Source of the DNA: Impatiens glandulifera
Lineage: Eukaryota > Streptophyta > Magnoliopsida > Ericales > Balsaminaceae
Length of the DNA stretch: 64,000 nucleotides
Direction of reading: 5' to 3'
Assembly (NCBI RefSeq): GCF_907164915.1
Contig: NW_025919593.1
Span: 1 to 64,000 of the forward strand
Of this stretch, positions 36,290 through 48,110 are shown in pieces. Numbering within the stretch: the stretch's first letter is position 1; each line of letters begins with the position of its first letter. The notes below the pieces were generated by a model that did not search any database, was not told where the DNA came from, and worked only from the letters and a program-made list of their open reading frames with translations. Made by a program: the position numbers and the translations under genes.

Positions 36290-36800
36290 ACCTTAGCATT
36301 TGAAAGTTAGAGGATTTTCTAAGACTCTAAGACTTAATCTTACCGAAAACGAAGAGAATGATAGTTCAGAAGAAAGGAAATACCTTTGCAATTCCAAGCT
36401 AGAGGATTTCTAAGAGACACATTGAGAATTCTCATTTTACTAGAAGTCGTAGAAGAGGATATGCCAAACAAACTGACTCACTAAGGATTTTCATTACTAC
36501 CAAAAGGTGTAGAAATGAGGAATTTCATAAGAACTGTCTTGCTGAGGATTTTCATTCTACCAAGGATGTAGAAATAGACAGTTGAAACAAGAGGACTTGT
36601 TGGAACTCTCCATTCTATCAAGGATACATAAATACATAAATGGACAACTTAAACTACGAAATAGTTAGGGATCTCCATTCTATCAAGAACGCATAAATGG
36701 ACAATTTCAGACAACATAAATGGTTGAAGATTTTCCATTCTACAAAAGATGCAAAAATAAACTATTTAGACAACAGAAATGGTTGATTGGGGATTTAAAA
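36290..36800. repeat. Tandem repeat, period about 55-65 bp
   Basis: About seven degenerate units contain 'ttttccattctac(c/a)aa(g/a)gatg(t/c)a(g/a)aaat'. The family is distinct from the minisatellite to its left. Confidence 0.7.
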
Positions 36801-36839
36801 TGGAACATAGATTGTCTTCCTCCTTTTCCTCTATTGAAT

Positions 36840-37398
36840 TGTCCAATTTTTTGTCCTCTTTGTTGTTCTACGCAAATTACTAATCCCCTTTTGAATTTGA
36901 AAAAATTAAGGACTATTAATCTCTTGATATCTTTCTTGAATATCTTTCCAAAGATCTAATGCAGTTGTAGCAGAAGAGTAATTACCTTTAATTTCATCTG
37001 GGATCCATGAGCGGACCAAGCAGTCGACCTTCCTCCACTTATCAAACTCTTTTGGCTTAGTTGGTGCAATACAGGATCCATTAATAAGCCCTAATTTCAA
37101 TTTTGCTTCAAAAGTCAGTCGGATTCCACTACTCCAGCCTATGTAGTTTGAACTATTGAAGATTGTGGTGCAGATAATTCCTCCTAGATTATCTGAGTTA
37201 TGAATAGTCATTATATCTTTGTTACGTTTTTTCTTTCTCACCATTATGACAGATTCTTGAATCTCATCTTTACTCGAAATACGTGTCGAAGAAGAAACAG
37301 AATTCGAAGAAGGAAAAGAAGAATCAGTACCTGAAGAAGAAAATGTTGTTTCAATATCTTCTGATTTTTTTGTTCCTGAATATCTTACTCTGATACCA
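36840..37398 (-). pseudogene. Copia element 2 gag fragment
   Basis: The frame with a Met at 37244 encodes 112 residues: a gag N-terminus with N-Y-I-G-W-S and L-T-F-E-A-K-L-K-L-G-L-I-N-G-S, then W-x-x-x-D-x-L-V-R-S-W-I, then A-L-D-L-W-K-D-I-Q-E-R-Y. The same frame is open upstream almost to the PBS (a Ser-rich leader), so the true start may have been lost. A stop at 36906-36908 interrupts, and degenerate gag text continues to about 36840. No zinc knuckle, protease or integrase follows. Confidence 0.8.
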
Positions 37399-37637
37399 TA
37401 AGAAATCTAGGAGATATCTGAATGTTAAGTTTAGAGAATGAAAAACTGATCGACGAAAATGTGATGGCTTCTAAGGTGACACATATCCCTTTTGTATATT
37501 ATTAACAAAATATTAAAATAGTCTTTTGATTCTTACAAAATAAATAATTTAACTATAAAGTTATTAGACATACTAACAACTAATTACAAACTAAATAGCT
37601 AAGCATTCCCAATTTATATATTAACATAATTCTGATA

Positions 37638-37737
37638 TATTGTCGTTTCAATTTCATTATGTTTTGCTAATCTGCTAATCTTTTATACTCAATTAATTGG
37701 GATTGTGTTCTATTTTGAAGTATATATTTTCTCATAA
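37638..37737 (+). mobile_element. 3' LTR of Copia element 1, right piece
   Basis: It matches 28023-28121 of the 5' LTR and completes the LTR interrupted at 31902. It ends ...CTCATAA where the 5' LTR ends CCCATCA. The outer flanks (GATCT at 27486-27490 and GTCTT at 37738-37742) are only weakly similar, so the target duplication of element 1 is not confirmed. Confidence 0.8.
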
Positions 37738-38577
37738 GTCTTTAACATATACTCCTATATGGAATAAACATCATAATATATAAATGTATATGTAAGTAAT
37801 CTATTGAGACAATCATTGACTTTAGACCTCTGTCTTGTGGTCAATAGATGTAATATATTTCAATGTGAATATAATATTACTTTGTCGGTCACATTTGAAA
37901 ATAGTTTTCTTTAAAATCAAACAAACTTAAGAAAAGTCATCTTGAAAGCTAAAAAGTCACTCTTTTCTTAAAAGTATGCTTGAAGCTCCATTTGTTCATG
38001 TTAGTGGGTGAATCTTTTCTTTTTATTGCTTCCATTTTCGCAATGGTAATGTTTCCTCCTTAAATTTCTTTTATCCATCAGCATAAAATTCTTTTTTGTT
38101 TGAGTTGTTTGATGACTACAGCATGATTAGTGTTTGTAAATAAGTTAATAATTGCATCATGATCAATGAAAGTGTCATTCTTGACCTGGATTTGAACTTT
38201 AATTTGCATGATGTCTTGCTAATGTGAATGGTTTAGGGGTGTTTGAATTTCGATAAGCTACATGGTCTTGTGTTAGCTAATTCAGAATCCACTTCAATTC
38301 CATTTTTTGTCTCCTTCCTTAAAGTTGTTCATTAGACCGTGCTGAAAATTAAAATAAGGAATGTCAAGTATTTTGTTATAAATGTATGTTTTTTATTATA
38401 GTCAATCAAAGCATGTCTAGTGGTTTCATGTCCATTTTGACATTTTGTACATAATAAATAACTTCGAATATTTCTGATGGGCTCCTATGAGAGTTGCTTC
38501 TACTAGCCCAAGTTGCACCAAAGTCCACAAAACCCTTCAATCTTATTAGATTTTTCATAAATTCACTATAATTATTA
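37738..38577. other. Intergenic DNA
   Basis: No gene or element could be defined. A 77-codon minus-strand frame at 38406-38639 runs into the neighbouring hAT-like element and has no known domain. Confidence 0.45.
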
Positions 38578-39007
38578 TATTGATGTGTGTAAACAAATTG
38601 AGTCAAGCCGAACAGGTTAGAACTCGACTCGTCTATCATTTATTTAAGCTCGGCTCGAGCTTAGTTCGAGCTTTTTTATTAGAACTCGAGTTCGGCTCGT
38701 ATGTATTTATATCGGCTCACGAGCTGCTCGAACTCGTTTACAATCTAGAAGAAGGCTTCACTTTAGGTGAAAAACTTTATCTATTTTGGGTTAAAAAAAT
38801 ATTGATGGAGGTTTTAAACGAGCTTCTAAATGAATGAACATGTTCGCAAACTCACAAGTCGAAATATAAAAGTTCCAACTTAACTCGTTTAAATTTACAA
38901 GTTTTTAAACGAGCTCGACTCTTTAAGACTAACTAACAAGCTTGAACGAGCTTTTTACCGAGCTGAGATTCAAATAACTGGCAAGCAACTTTGATCTTAC
39001 ATCCCTA
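38578..39007. mobile_element. Probable hAT-like MITE with GCTCG-type inverted motifs
   Basis: The right terminus ACATCCCTA and the left TATTGATGT are imperfect inverted repeats (7 of 9). The interior is filled with inverted GAGCTCG/CGAGCTC-type motifs typical of a widespread plant hAT MITE group. Flanks AATTATTA and AATGTCTA match at only 5 of 8 positions, so the target duplication is decayed or the boundary is slightly off. Confidence 0.5.
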
Positions 39008-39841
39008 AATGTCTAAATGTGCGGACTTCTGAAAAATCTATCTTTCTCATCTTTCATTTCTCAACCGAATCTCTCAATTTCTGCCTCTCAAGTTCAAAGT
39101 TTATTCCACTGGTGTTTAATTGATTTTTAGTTCTATACCAAATGATAAAACAGAAATACTAAAATCAGCATTTCTTTATTGATGATTAAATACTATTAAA
39201 CAGTGTCTACAATTTAACAACTAATCAGAAAATTAAGAAACCACTAATAAATAATTTGACTAAGTTACTAACTGAAACAAATATTAAATAGTCTTATAAT
39301 CTATGAAAGCATTAAAAAAAAGAAGAAAAAAAAGTGCCATATTGGACCAAGTCTAAAACCCTTATCAATTTTATTACTTTCAAACAGTTGACTAATATTT
39401 CAAGAACAACCAAGTTTAACTTCAATGTATCTTACTTAAGAACACCTAAATTAGAGTGAAGATGGTCAACGAGAACTTATAATGGGGGCTGACAAACAGG
39501 AAAAACAGTTATTGTTATCGATACCATATTAAATCAAAAGCAAATAACAGGTGACCTTCGATCGGCCACATGCTGAACATGTTTTAAGCTATATGTCGAG
39601 CGTCGGAGGGTCACTCGTTCATCGCTTGTCCCAATCCTAGTAAAGAGATTCTCCGAGAGCTAAGCCTTAACTGCTCCTGATATTGGAGAGTTTCTAGTAG
39701 AACGGCTCATGACTACTTAGAATCGGGTTAACTTACTAAATAAAAATAAAAATTATGAAAATACATTTATTGTCAATTATTAATATGTAGTATCAAGATT
39801 GTCTATTTATCTCAGGTACAAAACCAGATTAATTCCTTGAA
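39008..39841. other. Intergenic DNA, 3' flank of the HMA gene
   Basis: A more GC-rich island at 39540-39720 (GTCGAGCGTCGGAGGGTCACTC) stands out but encodes nothing recognisable. The segment next to 39841 is the likely 3' UTR of the HMA gene. Confidence 0.4.
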
Positions 39842-40585
39842 TTAATCACTGGAATAGCAAAAAAAACTAGGGATCTTCATACATTTATTGAAAGACTTCT
39901 TACATATGGTAAAAACTGATGGCAATGATGTTACTTTTCCAATCACAGGGTATCTACAAATCAGTGTCACCTTTCTCTCCAAAATGCTCACTATCATGGA
40001 CTCTGTTTTCCCTGAAATCATGTTTTGAAATGGCAAAATCACTAAACATAGTGGTAAAATTGGTCTGAAAACATCAAAGAATTCACAAATTATTTCATCT
40101 TTTTTATTAAATCTTGCATAAAGCTTTAGAAAAGAGAATCCAATGCATGTAATAAATTTCATTGAATACTGCCATATATGTGAGGACCATATAATCCACT
40201 TGCATACAATGAGGTCCTACAACTTATTGGCAGACTGCGATGAATTATTCGTTTATCGTAAAAGAAAAGAGGAAGACAAACCGTTGAATCTGTTTGTTTT
40301 CGATATTATATCAGCAATTCTCTTCTGGCAATCCTTACATTTGAAATCTGCTAAGAGTACAACTTCATGAACCTGATAGAAAACAGGGGAAAAGACAACT
40401 GTTGATGGTCAGAAAGTTGTAAACATGAATTTGTTGATATTTCTTCTCCTTACCATAGGCATGCTAAGTGATTCTAATGAAGCAAGGGTAGATTGCAGAG
40501 AAGATGAATTCCTTGTTCTAATTGATGTTGAAAAGTTATCATCATCATCATCAACTTGTTCTTGTACTAAGCAGGTAATGGCCAT
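39842..40585 (-). CDS. Heavy-metal-associated (HMA) domain protein
   Basis: Three exons: 40585-40454, 40372-40282 and 40011-39842, with GT-AG introns of 81 and 270 bp. Phases are 0 and 1, and the product is 130 residues. Residues 1-44 are a polar leader with a run of five Asp (12-16) and many Ser. The HMA fold follows: VHEVVLLADFKCKDCQKRIA from residue 45, with the metal-binding C-x-x-C at 56 and 59, and ESMIVSILERKVTLICRYPV from about residue 79. The small plant family with this pattern is cytosolic or nuclear and presumed to bind soft metal ions or act as a protein-interaction module; no specific substrate can be assigned. There is no farnesylation CaaX box at the C-terminus (ends YSSD), so it is not an HIPP. 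Exon joins rest on sequence logic only. Confidence 0.85.
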
Positions 40586-41646
40586 AATTAGATAATATTG
40601 GGGAAGAAGCTAGAACTTGACTGTGAATGCATGAAAATGAGACACTAAATATGACAAAAAATGTTGAAATATAAAATTAGTAAACATGGGCAACAATAAA
40701 TCCCTTGACTTGTGCTGTTTTGACAATGATGTCTCAATTAAATTGGTGGTGTGTCCCCCACAAATTATTACTCATTTGCTTGGACAAAACTAAAAGATAC
40801 CAACTCCACATATTGGTGCTCTTGTGTTTACATCTAAACAAAATATGTAAATTTGTTGAAATTTTAGAACTTGTTTGATGATAATGTTGGATTTATTGTA
40901 ATTTGTTTAATGTAAAAATAAAGTATATATATATATATAAGGCTAAACATGGTAAGGATAATTAATGATATTAATTTTATATAATATAGCTTATGATATA
41001 TTAATTAAAAGTCAAATATCTTTTAATAAAACATATTATTAATTTTCTTTTGATACTTCTCATTATAAATATAAAGTTAAATTAAGAGAAAAATAAAAAT
41101 AAAACAATATATATAGCTACAATTTAATTTTACAAGATTATAAACTAGTTCATAAATTATTTTTATTTTATAGAATTTTATAAAAATAAGTAAATTAATA
41201 TTTACAAAGTCAAAAATAAGCTATTACTTATTTTTACAACAAAAAGTTTCAATTAATTCTTAAAATCATAAATTAAAAAATGTCATCCCTATTAAAATTC
41301 CTTACAAAATTTATCATTGTCTCCCATTCCTCAACTTATTTATTATTATTCAATAAATTTTATATTAATTAATATATATATAATATTATAAAATAAGTAA
41401 AATAATGACATTAACCTAAAAGAAATAAGAAGAAATTAAGACATTTAAGACAAATTTCACAATATTTCCACCAAAAACAGGTTCCATTCTTGCATTTAGA
41501 GCACATTGAGTTCAACAAAAACATTGAATTACATTAGTTAGCTCTAAACCCTAAAACACCAAACCCTAAATAAATATTCATTGCACATTACCATATACAT
41601 ATCTAAAGCCAACATAAATAAACTCAACATACCCAGAAACATTTCA
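40586..41646. other. Intergenic DNA between two minus-strand genes
   Basis: It contains the promoter side of the HMA gene and the 3' side of the BAH-agenet gene. There is a (TA)n run at about 40925-40940. No further gene was seen. Confidence 0.5.
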
Positions 41647-44600
41647 TTACATAGACATAATGGGAACAACTGTCGAACTGAATCGAGATTCTCCTAAGAA
41701 CTTGCAGTTATCATCCAAAGCATTAGAATCGAATAATCTTCTCAGATTTTTTCTCACCCCAACACTTTCTCGTCTTCTTTTCTTCTTAGAACAACACATT
41801 TTCTGATGATGAAGATTAGATCTGCTTCTCTTCCCAGATGAATTCCACTTCAAGTCGGCAAGCAATGCATCCTTTGACAGATCACAAACAGTATTATCCA
41901 CCTTTTTAGCATCTATAAGCTCGGGAGTTATATTCGCTAAGGTACAGTCGTTGTTAATGACTTGTAGGGCACAATCTAGCTTGACAACACACTTTGTTAC
42001 TAAAGCTTCCTTATTGTTTTTCAAACCAGATAAGATAGAAATTGCAAGATCAGGTCTTTCCCTTATGTCTTCCCATTTCTTACTAACCAACCATTCGCAT
42101 GAATGTCTCAGATCATTTACAGTGAAACAAGATTCTTTATTCTCACCTGAAAAAGGAGCAAGTTGGCATATATAATCAATATAGATAAGGGTGCATTTTA
42201 GTATTCTTCATTGATTATCTCAATGATTTTGATTAATGAAATGATGTGATAAGAATCTATTAGTTTCAAGATGAAGTCAAGAATCTCATACCTGGGAAAT
42301 AAATATGGATTTTATCTTCGGAATATTTCTGAAGTATAATTCCTTCCCACCACCCATCATGCCACCAGACATCTACAGATCCTCCAACTTTTGTATCAAG
42401 TAAGCTTACACCCTTCTTGGATGGGGGACTAGGTCTAACAACAGGTCTCTCACATAACCTCACACCCATTGCATCGGGGTTAGCAATTTTTGAAGCTAGG
42501 ATCCATTCCTGCAAAATGTTAAAGATAGAAAGTGTAAATATAAACAATGATTCCAAGAGATTTTTTGATGTGGATTTTTTCAAAATATTTTAGTTATTTT
42601 GGTTAAATGACTAAACTATACATTCTATTTAATATTAAAAATGTTATAAAATATAAAGGGTAATTTGGTTGATGATTAGATTGAGTCATTGATGATGTGA
42701 TAAAAGGTTATTTGGGTCTTGTTAGATGTGGTTATTTGAGATTATTTTCAAATAAGCCACTATCCAATCAACAATATACCTATCAATTGCATCATTCAAT
42801 CATCAACCAAAATACCCTATATTTTTAAAAGGTTACATATCCCATAAATGTCTTTTAACTGAACTTGATATTCAATAATCTACATCAAACAAGGACCAGG
42901 ACACCTTAGCAGTAAAATAAAATTTGGTAATAACTTGTACGCACCTCCAAAAGTTTTGATTCATCTTCAGCATCCATAATATCTATGTAACGCACTTTAA
43001 CCTTGTTCTTGTGCTTCTTGATAATGACAGACTTGAACCAACAACCTCTTATACCACTGTCCTGTGAAAGAACTTCCACAGCAGATCCTACAACCAAATG
43101 TTGTAAAGGTTTCATGACAATGTCTTCTTTCACATCAGCTTCTGTAGTAACAGCGTGAGCCTCCATCATTCTGCTGTTTTCAGAACCCAATCCGGAACTA
43201 ATTAGACAGTCAGGGCTGCTGTAACCATTTTCAGATCCAAAATAAATATTGGTATCCTTAGACTGATGCAGTCTTTTCTTTGGTCTAATAGTTATTTCCT
43301 CCTTGAGATGATTGTCAAGAGTTAGAGACTTCAAACAATCATTTGACACATTAATACTGTATAAATGCCCGATTGTGGCTTGTCTCCAATAACCCTTAAG
43401 CTGCGTAATATTATAAGGCTTAATCTCGCCATTGTCAAACAGTTTTTGACAAAAAAACGGTTCTAGTGAATCATGTTTAGTCATTTTGGAGAACTTTTCG
43501 TAATGTAGGGGACTTAGAACGCTTGCTAGTCCATCTATACATTCAATACTAAGGTGTTGTTCACAAAGTGAAAAGAAAACCTCTCTGTTGTTATAGTTTT
43601 GTGGCAAAACCATACCAACTTCATCGATTTTGTGAAACCATTGCACAGCAACCATCCTGATCCCTCTTGGATCCTCGTACATATCAACTAAGTGAGCAAC
43701 AAGACGTTTGTTTTCATCATCCATAACATAGACAATGTCGTGAGCCTGAAAAAAAATTGAACAGCATAATGAATCACTAGATTAGCAAAAACAAATGCTT
43801 CAAATAAATTATTCAAAAGATTAAAGGCAGGTTTAATAAAACTTAATTTTATGTGTGAAAAATAAAAGAGAAAATAAATTAAATAAAAATATATAATTTA
43901 ATGTACTTGTGTAAATTGATTAAATAAAATGTGGAACTAGTGTAAGGAAATTTCTTAAAACTAGTTTACCATTACATTGAAGTGGTTTGATTAATCTCCA
44001 CAAATTAATGTTGTCTTTCTACACACTTAAGGTAGTACAAGTTAATTCATTCATAATTCACAACATACAGAATTTAACTAGTCTGTTAGCTTAATTTGAG
44101 CTAATCCAAAAAATTAAGTCATTTTAAACAACAAATATCAAATGAAATTAATTCAAATAAGTACTTATTTATTTACACTAAGTGATAAGTTGTGTTATAA
44201 AATACTATCAAATGTCAATGAAGGAGATAGATTCTTCCATGCTAATGTTGAATACTCACCGAGATTTTAACATTATTACTGCAAAAGGACTGGTAATGTG
44301 TTCTTCTTTTCTTGCAGGTCCATGGAACACCAAACCACGAAAAATCTGCACTCTGTTGCCCAATCTTCAATGTCCAGGCAAATAAAAATTGATAATTAGG
44401 TTTGGAGTAAAATAAAGCAATTCAACATGTACAATATTTATTTAAAATGGAAAACCATAAAGGATACCTTTGGATTTTCATTGGACCTGATTCGATAATA
44501 ACGATTAGTCAATGAAGCATCAGCCAACATATGTGAACCTGAATTTACCATAAACATTGCTGGTAAGTTGATTAGCCAAGAAAAAGGGATACAAGACCCA

Positions 44601-46320
44601 CAAATAGAAGGAGATGACTACAACAAATGAAGGCATATTGAGAAGGTAAGATGGGGGGAAAAGAACAAATCATGTCAACATATAGGCCAACTATGGTGGC
44701 TGGAAACATCAACTAAGAATACGAAACAAATATAACTATCCCATGAAAAGACATCGGAGAGCTCAACCTAGATTGAGGGCATAGGAATCCAGAAGCTCTC
44801 AACCAGCTCTTAGACATCTGATAATATAGATTCCTGCCACCGAGATCTTAGTCAGTTGACAATAACATTTAGATATGAAATATTCATTTGATAAGTTATC
44901 GGAGAAAAAAAGGCTAAGGCAGTACACACAAAGCCACTTGTGAATTGTAATATAGTTCCATAAGGAAATTTTCATTCTAACACAATAAAGGAAGATAAAA
45001 CTCCAAGCGACAAATGTGAAACAAATAACTTCAGTACTATAATCGGGATAATGATTTAGATTATAATTTGTATATCACTATATTTTGGACCAAGATCCAA
45101 AAATAACATAAATCATGATCCAGACAAATCCTTATACAAGTCATAAAAATCAATTCAAATTTTAACTTTTCGACTTTTGGAGGTTTTCGATACTGGATTG
45201 CGATATCGTCAAAACAAATACTAATTTCCAAATTGTATATATTAGCCTGTTTAACAACAACAAAACTGGAGAAAAACCTTCAGTTTCTTGAAGCATCTAA
45301 ATATTTCAATAGAAGTAAGACATTGTATCAACACATTCTGTGAAACTAAATTACTCTAGCATTGAGAATCATACAAATTTCATGGTAAGAGCCTTCAAAA
45401 ATGTATCCATTATTAAACTCTAGATGATATCAAATATAAGGGGGGATCTGGGTAACATTGAAAAGTAGCTTCAAAAACATGTGCTAATAATTTATCTACT
45501 GCTCCTACAGAAAGGTGAAATTCAAGCCAGTTTAATAATATAAAAGAAAAATAAGGAGAAATCAGTAATGGTAAAATAAGGATAGATGGAACAGAAATGC
45601 ACATGTTATTGAACTCCTTAGATAAGAAGCTAGTAGGAACATTAGAAAATCATATATGAACAAGAAATTAACAAAAATAAACAAAATGGTATGATAGTAA
45701 AATATACACAAAGGAAAATTAAGCTAGATATATAGAAGAAGACATGAAATCTAAAGAATTTCCTAGATTTGTACACCATGCAAACATCCAAAAAAAAACC
45801 CAAAAACTATTTGAAGAAAATGGGAAAAGGGGGTTGAGATCAAAGGTAAAAGAGGCTCAAGGAATAACAGACAACAAGTTTAGAAGCGAAATATTGGATC
45901 TTGGTGTGTAAGTTCAAACCCTGTTAACTAAATCGAAAAAAAGGGCAAACCAAGATTTGAATAAACACCAAAAGATATGTTTTTTCCTCTAAGAACAAAC
46001 CAGGAGAAGAAAATTTGTATAATGATTTCACTTTATATACCTGAAACGATAGAATCTAACCATTTGACAACATCCTTCCGAGATCTGAGTTTCAATTTAG
46101 AAGACAAATTTGACAAGAGAGAAGAATTCCGTATAGAATAATGATATGGCATATCCGGTAAGCTTCTTTCTCGGCCAACAACCGCTAGATCCGATGAACC
46201 ATCCATGCATTTGAGATAATAATAAACCTTCTTCCTCTTATCTTGTTCGTTTGATACATAAAACTCTTCCCAGCTCACAAAACAAGATGAAGTCGATGTT
46301 ACCGAGGTTGTCGTCTCCAT
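41647..46320 (-). CDS. BAH and agenet domain protein
   Basis: Six exons join in frame: 46320-46041, 44538-44468, 44364-44260, 43745-42945, 42508-42292 and 42146-41647, all GT-AG. They give 657 residues. The N-terminal 93 residues ([10 protein letters not shown]..., [11 protein letters not shown]) precede a short linker. A BAH domain covers about 120-240 ([11 protein letters not shown], then [20 protein letters not shown], then [11 protein letters not shown]). Two agenet/Tudor-like modules follow: about 370-435 ([20 protein letters not shown]...VRYIDI) and about 463-515 ([16 protein letters not shown]...IYFPG). The C-terminus is basic with KKKRRR. Length and order match the plant group represented by Arabidopsis At1g68580. 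BAH and agenet domains read histone methylation, so a nuclear chromatin-reader role is likely. Intron 1 is 1.5 kb; intron 4 hosts a MITE pair. Confidence 0.93.
42560..42890. mobile_element. Inverted pair of MITEs in intron 4 of the BAH-agenet gene
   Basis: The left half (about 42585-42745) and the reverse complement of the right half (about 42890-42745) share 'ttaaatgactaaa', 'gggta(a/t)tttggttgatgatt' and 'attgaatgatg'-type text. Together they form a foldback with arms of roughly 150 bp. The same family occurs singly at about 63490-63680 in a RAD23 intron. Termini resemble CTTGTTTGATG. Exact ends are not fixed. Confidence 0.6.
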
Positions 46321-48110
46321 ATCAACAAATCTAGATCAAATTTTCTTTTGAAAACTCCTCGCCGCGAAGTTTTGAGATTCCGACAGTGATTTTTAGAAGA
46401 CCAACTTTGACAATGAAGAATGGATAGATAGATATATAGGAAAAATCAAAAGGGGGAAGAACCTAGGGTTTTCTAGGGTTTTGAAGATTGAGATTTGAGA
46501 TTTCGAATCGACGGTCAGGATTCATTGCACGACGAGGGAAAGTCGTAGGAGGTTTCATAAAGGCGCTTAATTAATATACGTTTCCAGAATTGTCCTTTAT
46601 TAATTTACGTAATTACCGCTTACCACGTTGAGCGTTTTTTCTTTTGTCTTTGACCACGTGGAATATTTTGATAATCTTTTTTTTTTACTTTTCTTTTTGT
46701 TTTTTTACTAAATAACTTAAATTTTCATAATCTTAATAAAAAAAAGTTATTTGAAACCATATTTCATATTTGACATGATAATAATAATCACTTTTAAAAA
46801 TTAATATAATTAAAAAATATATATTATTTGATAAAAAAAATATGTGATTGAATTTGATGAAAATATAATAATTTTGTTTTGAATTTTTATAAAATTAAAA
46901 TATGAAAAATAAGCTCAATTTTGATAAGGACTTACTAGAGTATATAGAAATATTTATCTTTCAAGACTAATTGTTTTCTTACCATAAATTTTGTAAGTGT
47001 AGATTTCTGAAATATAAATTGCTTCAGATTTTACCAAATTTATCTTAAATTGAATTTGGTCAAAGATATTTTATTGCTAATAACATTTTTAAACCTACGG
47101 ATTAGATTATAATAAAATCGTTTTGGATTGATTTGTCACGCAATCTCATTAATATTAAAACTCATTAGTGTAACTAATTTTTATTATTTTTTTTAATAAA
47201 AGAGAGCTAGTATGACATCTCAAGCCATGACTCTCCGCTTAAACTTAATGATCGCTTCCAGATGTAATCGAATTCGTGACATTTTTGACTCTTATGTCGA
47301 CAACTCATTAGTGTAACTAATAAAAGTTTATTTTTAACGTAAAAAATTAACATAACCTTGTAATTATGATTTTTATTTATATTTAAGACATTTTAAGTAA
47401 GAATCAAATTCATGTTTAGTCTTACAAGAGACAATCTTATAATCCCTTCAAGATATTTAAATAAGCAAAACATATATTTTGGATAGGTTAAACAACCCGT
47501 CTCTCTATTAAAAAAAAATGTGAGACATAACAAAAAGTACTTTAATACTATATTATAACCACAATTGAATACAATCAAAATTTTCAAAAAAAAACATAAA
47601 TTTGAAAAAAAATTTATCTAAAATAACTAAATAAACATAATATACTAATAAAAAATATATAGTTAACATTTATTTGTTATTATATATATATATATATTAT
47701 GAGGGGGCAATTCAAATTATCAAACTAAAAAAAACGAGCCAAAAAGATAAAATAAGCTAATAGATAAAAAAAAATATTGTTTTACTCTAAAATTATTTTA
47801 ACAAATAAATTATAACTATATTTCTTATTTAGAATTAAATTTACACTTTGAATTTAATTTTCTTTTTAAATCAAACCATAATTTGTATAGTCAAAAGTCT
47901 ATCCTAAAAAAGTAAAAATAAAAAAATCAAATAATAATAATAATTTCGACCTCTATAATCGTGTATCATAACTTAAATTTTTCTCAAATCTCGAGATAAA
48001 ATAAAAAATATAATGATATGTTTCACTAGATGCACTTTAAATTGTCAATTTAAACCAGTTTTTGACTTTTTATTTATTTATTTATTTTTACTTTTTATTA
48101 TTTTTGTTAC
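46321..48110. other. Upstream region of the BAH-agenet gene and AT-rich intergenic DNA
   Basis: 46321-46560 is the likely 5' UTR and core promoter. Beyond it the sequence is extremely AT-rich with no supported gene. Confidence 0.5.

Larger units (their letters stand above)
34253..36835 (-). mobile_element. Ogre/Tat-like 3' internal region with tandem repeats, no pol
   Basis: This follows the purine tract and extends to where Copia element 2 gag homology resumes (about 36840). It contains no reverse transcriptase or integrase. It is dominated by three different tandem-repeat families in a row (about 34980-35330, 35360-36270 and 36290-36800). Ogre-lineage elements are known to carry such satellite-like arrays in their 3' untranslated region. 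The rest of that element is absent, so only the 3' portion was retained or inserted. Confidence 0.6.
31903..37637 (-). mobile_element. Copia element 2, inserted in the LTR of element 1, with TA...TA LTRs
   Basis: Two 239-bp LTRs lie at 31903-32141 (3' LTR) and 37399-37637 (5' LTR), with a perfect TATTG target duplication outside. On the minus strand the LTR begins TAT(C/T)AGAATTAT and ends GATTTCTTA, so the ends are TA...TA and not the usual TG...CA. The PBS (TGGTATCAGAG, 37398-37388) directly abuts the 5' LTR, and a purine tract (TCTTGAGGAGA) directly abuts the 3' LTR. This confirms the unusual boundaries. Only gag at the 5' end and the end of RNase H at the 3' end remain; the middle is replaced by Ogre/Tat-like DNA. 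Confidence 0.9.

Noticed and set aside
42266..42583. 105-codon frame as a separate gene
   Set aside because: It is exon 5 of the BAH-agenet gene read through both neighbouring introns.
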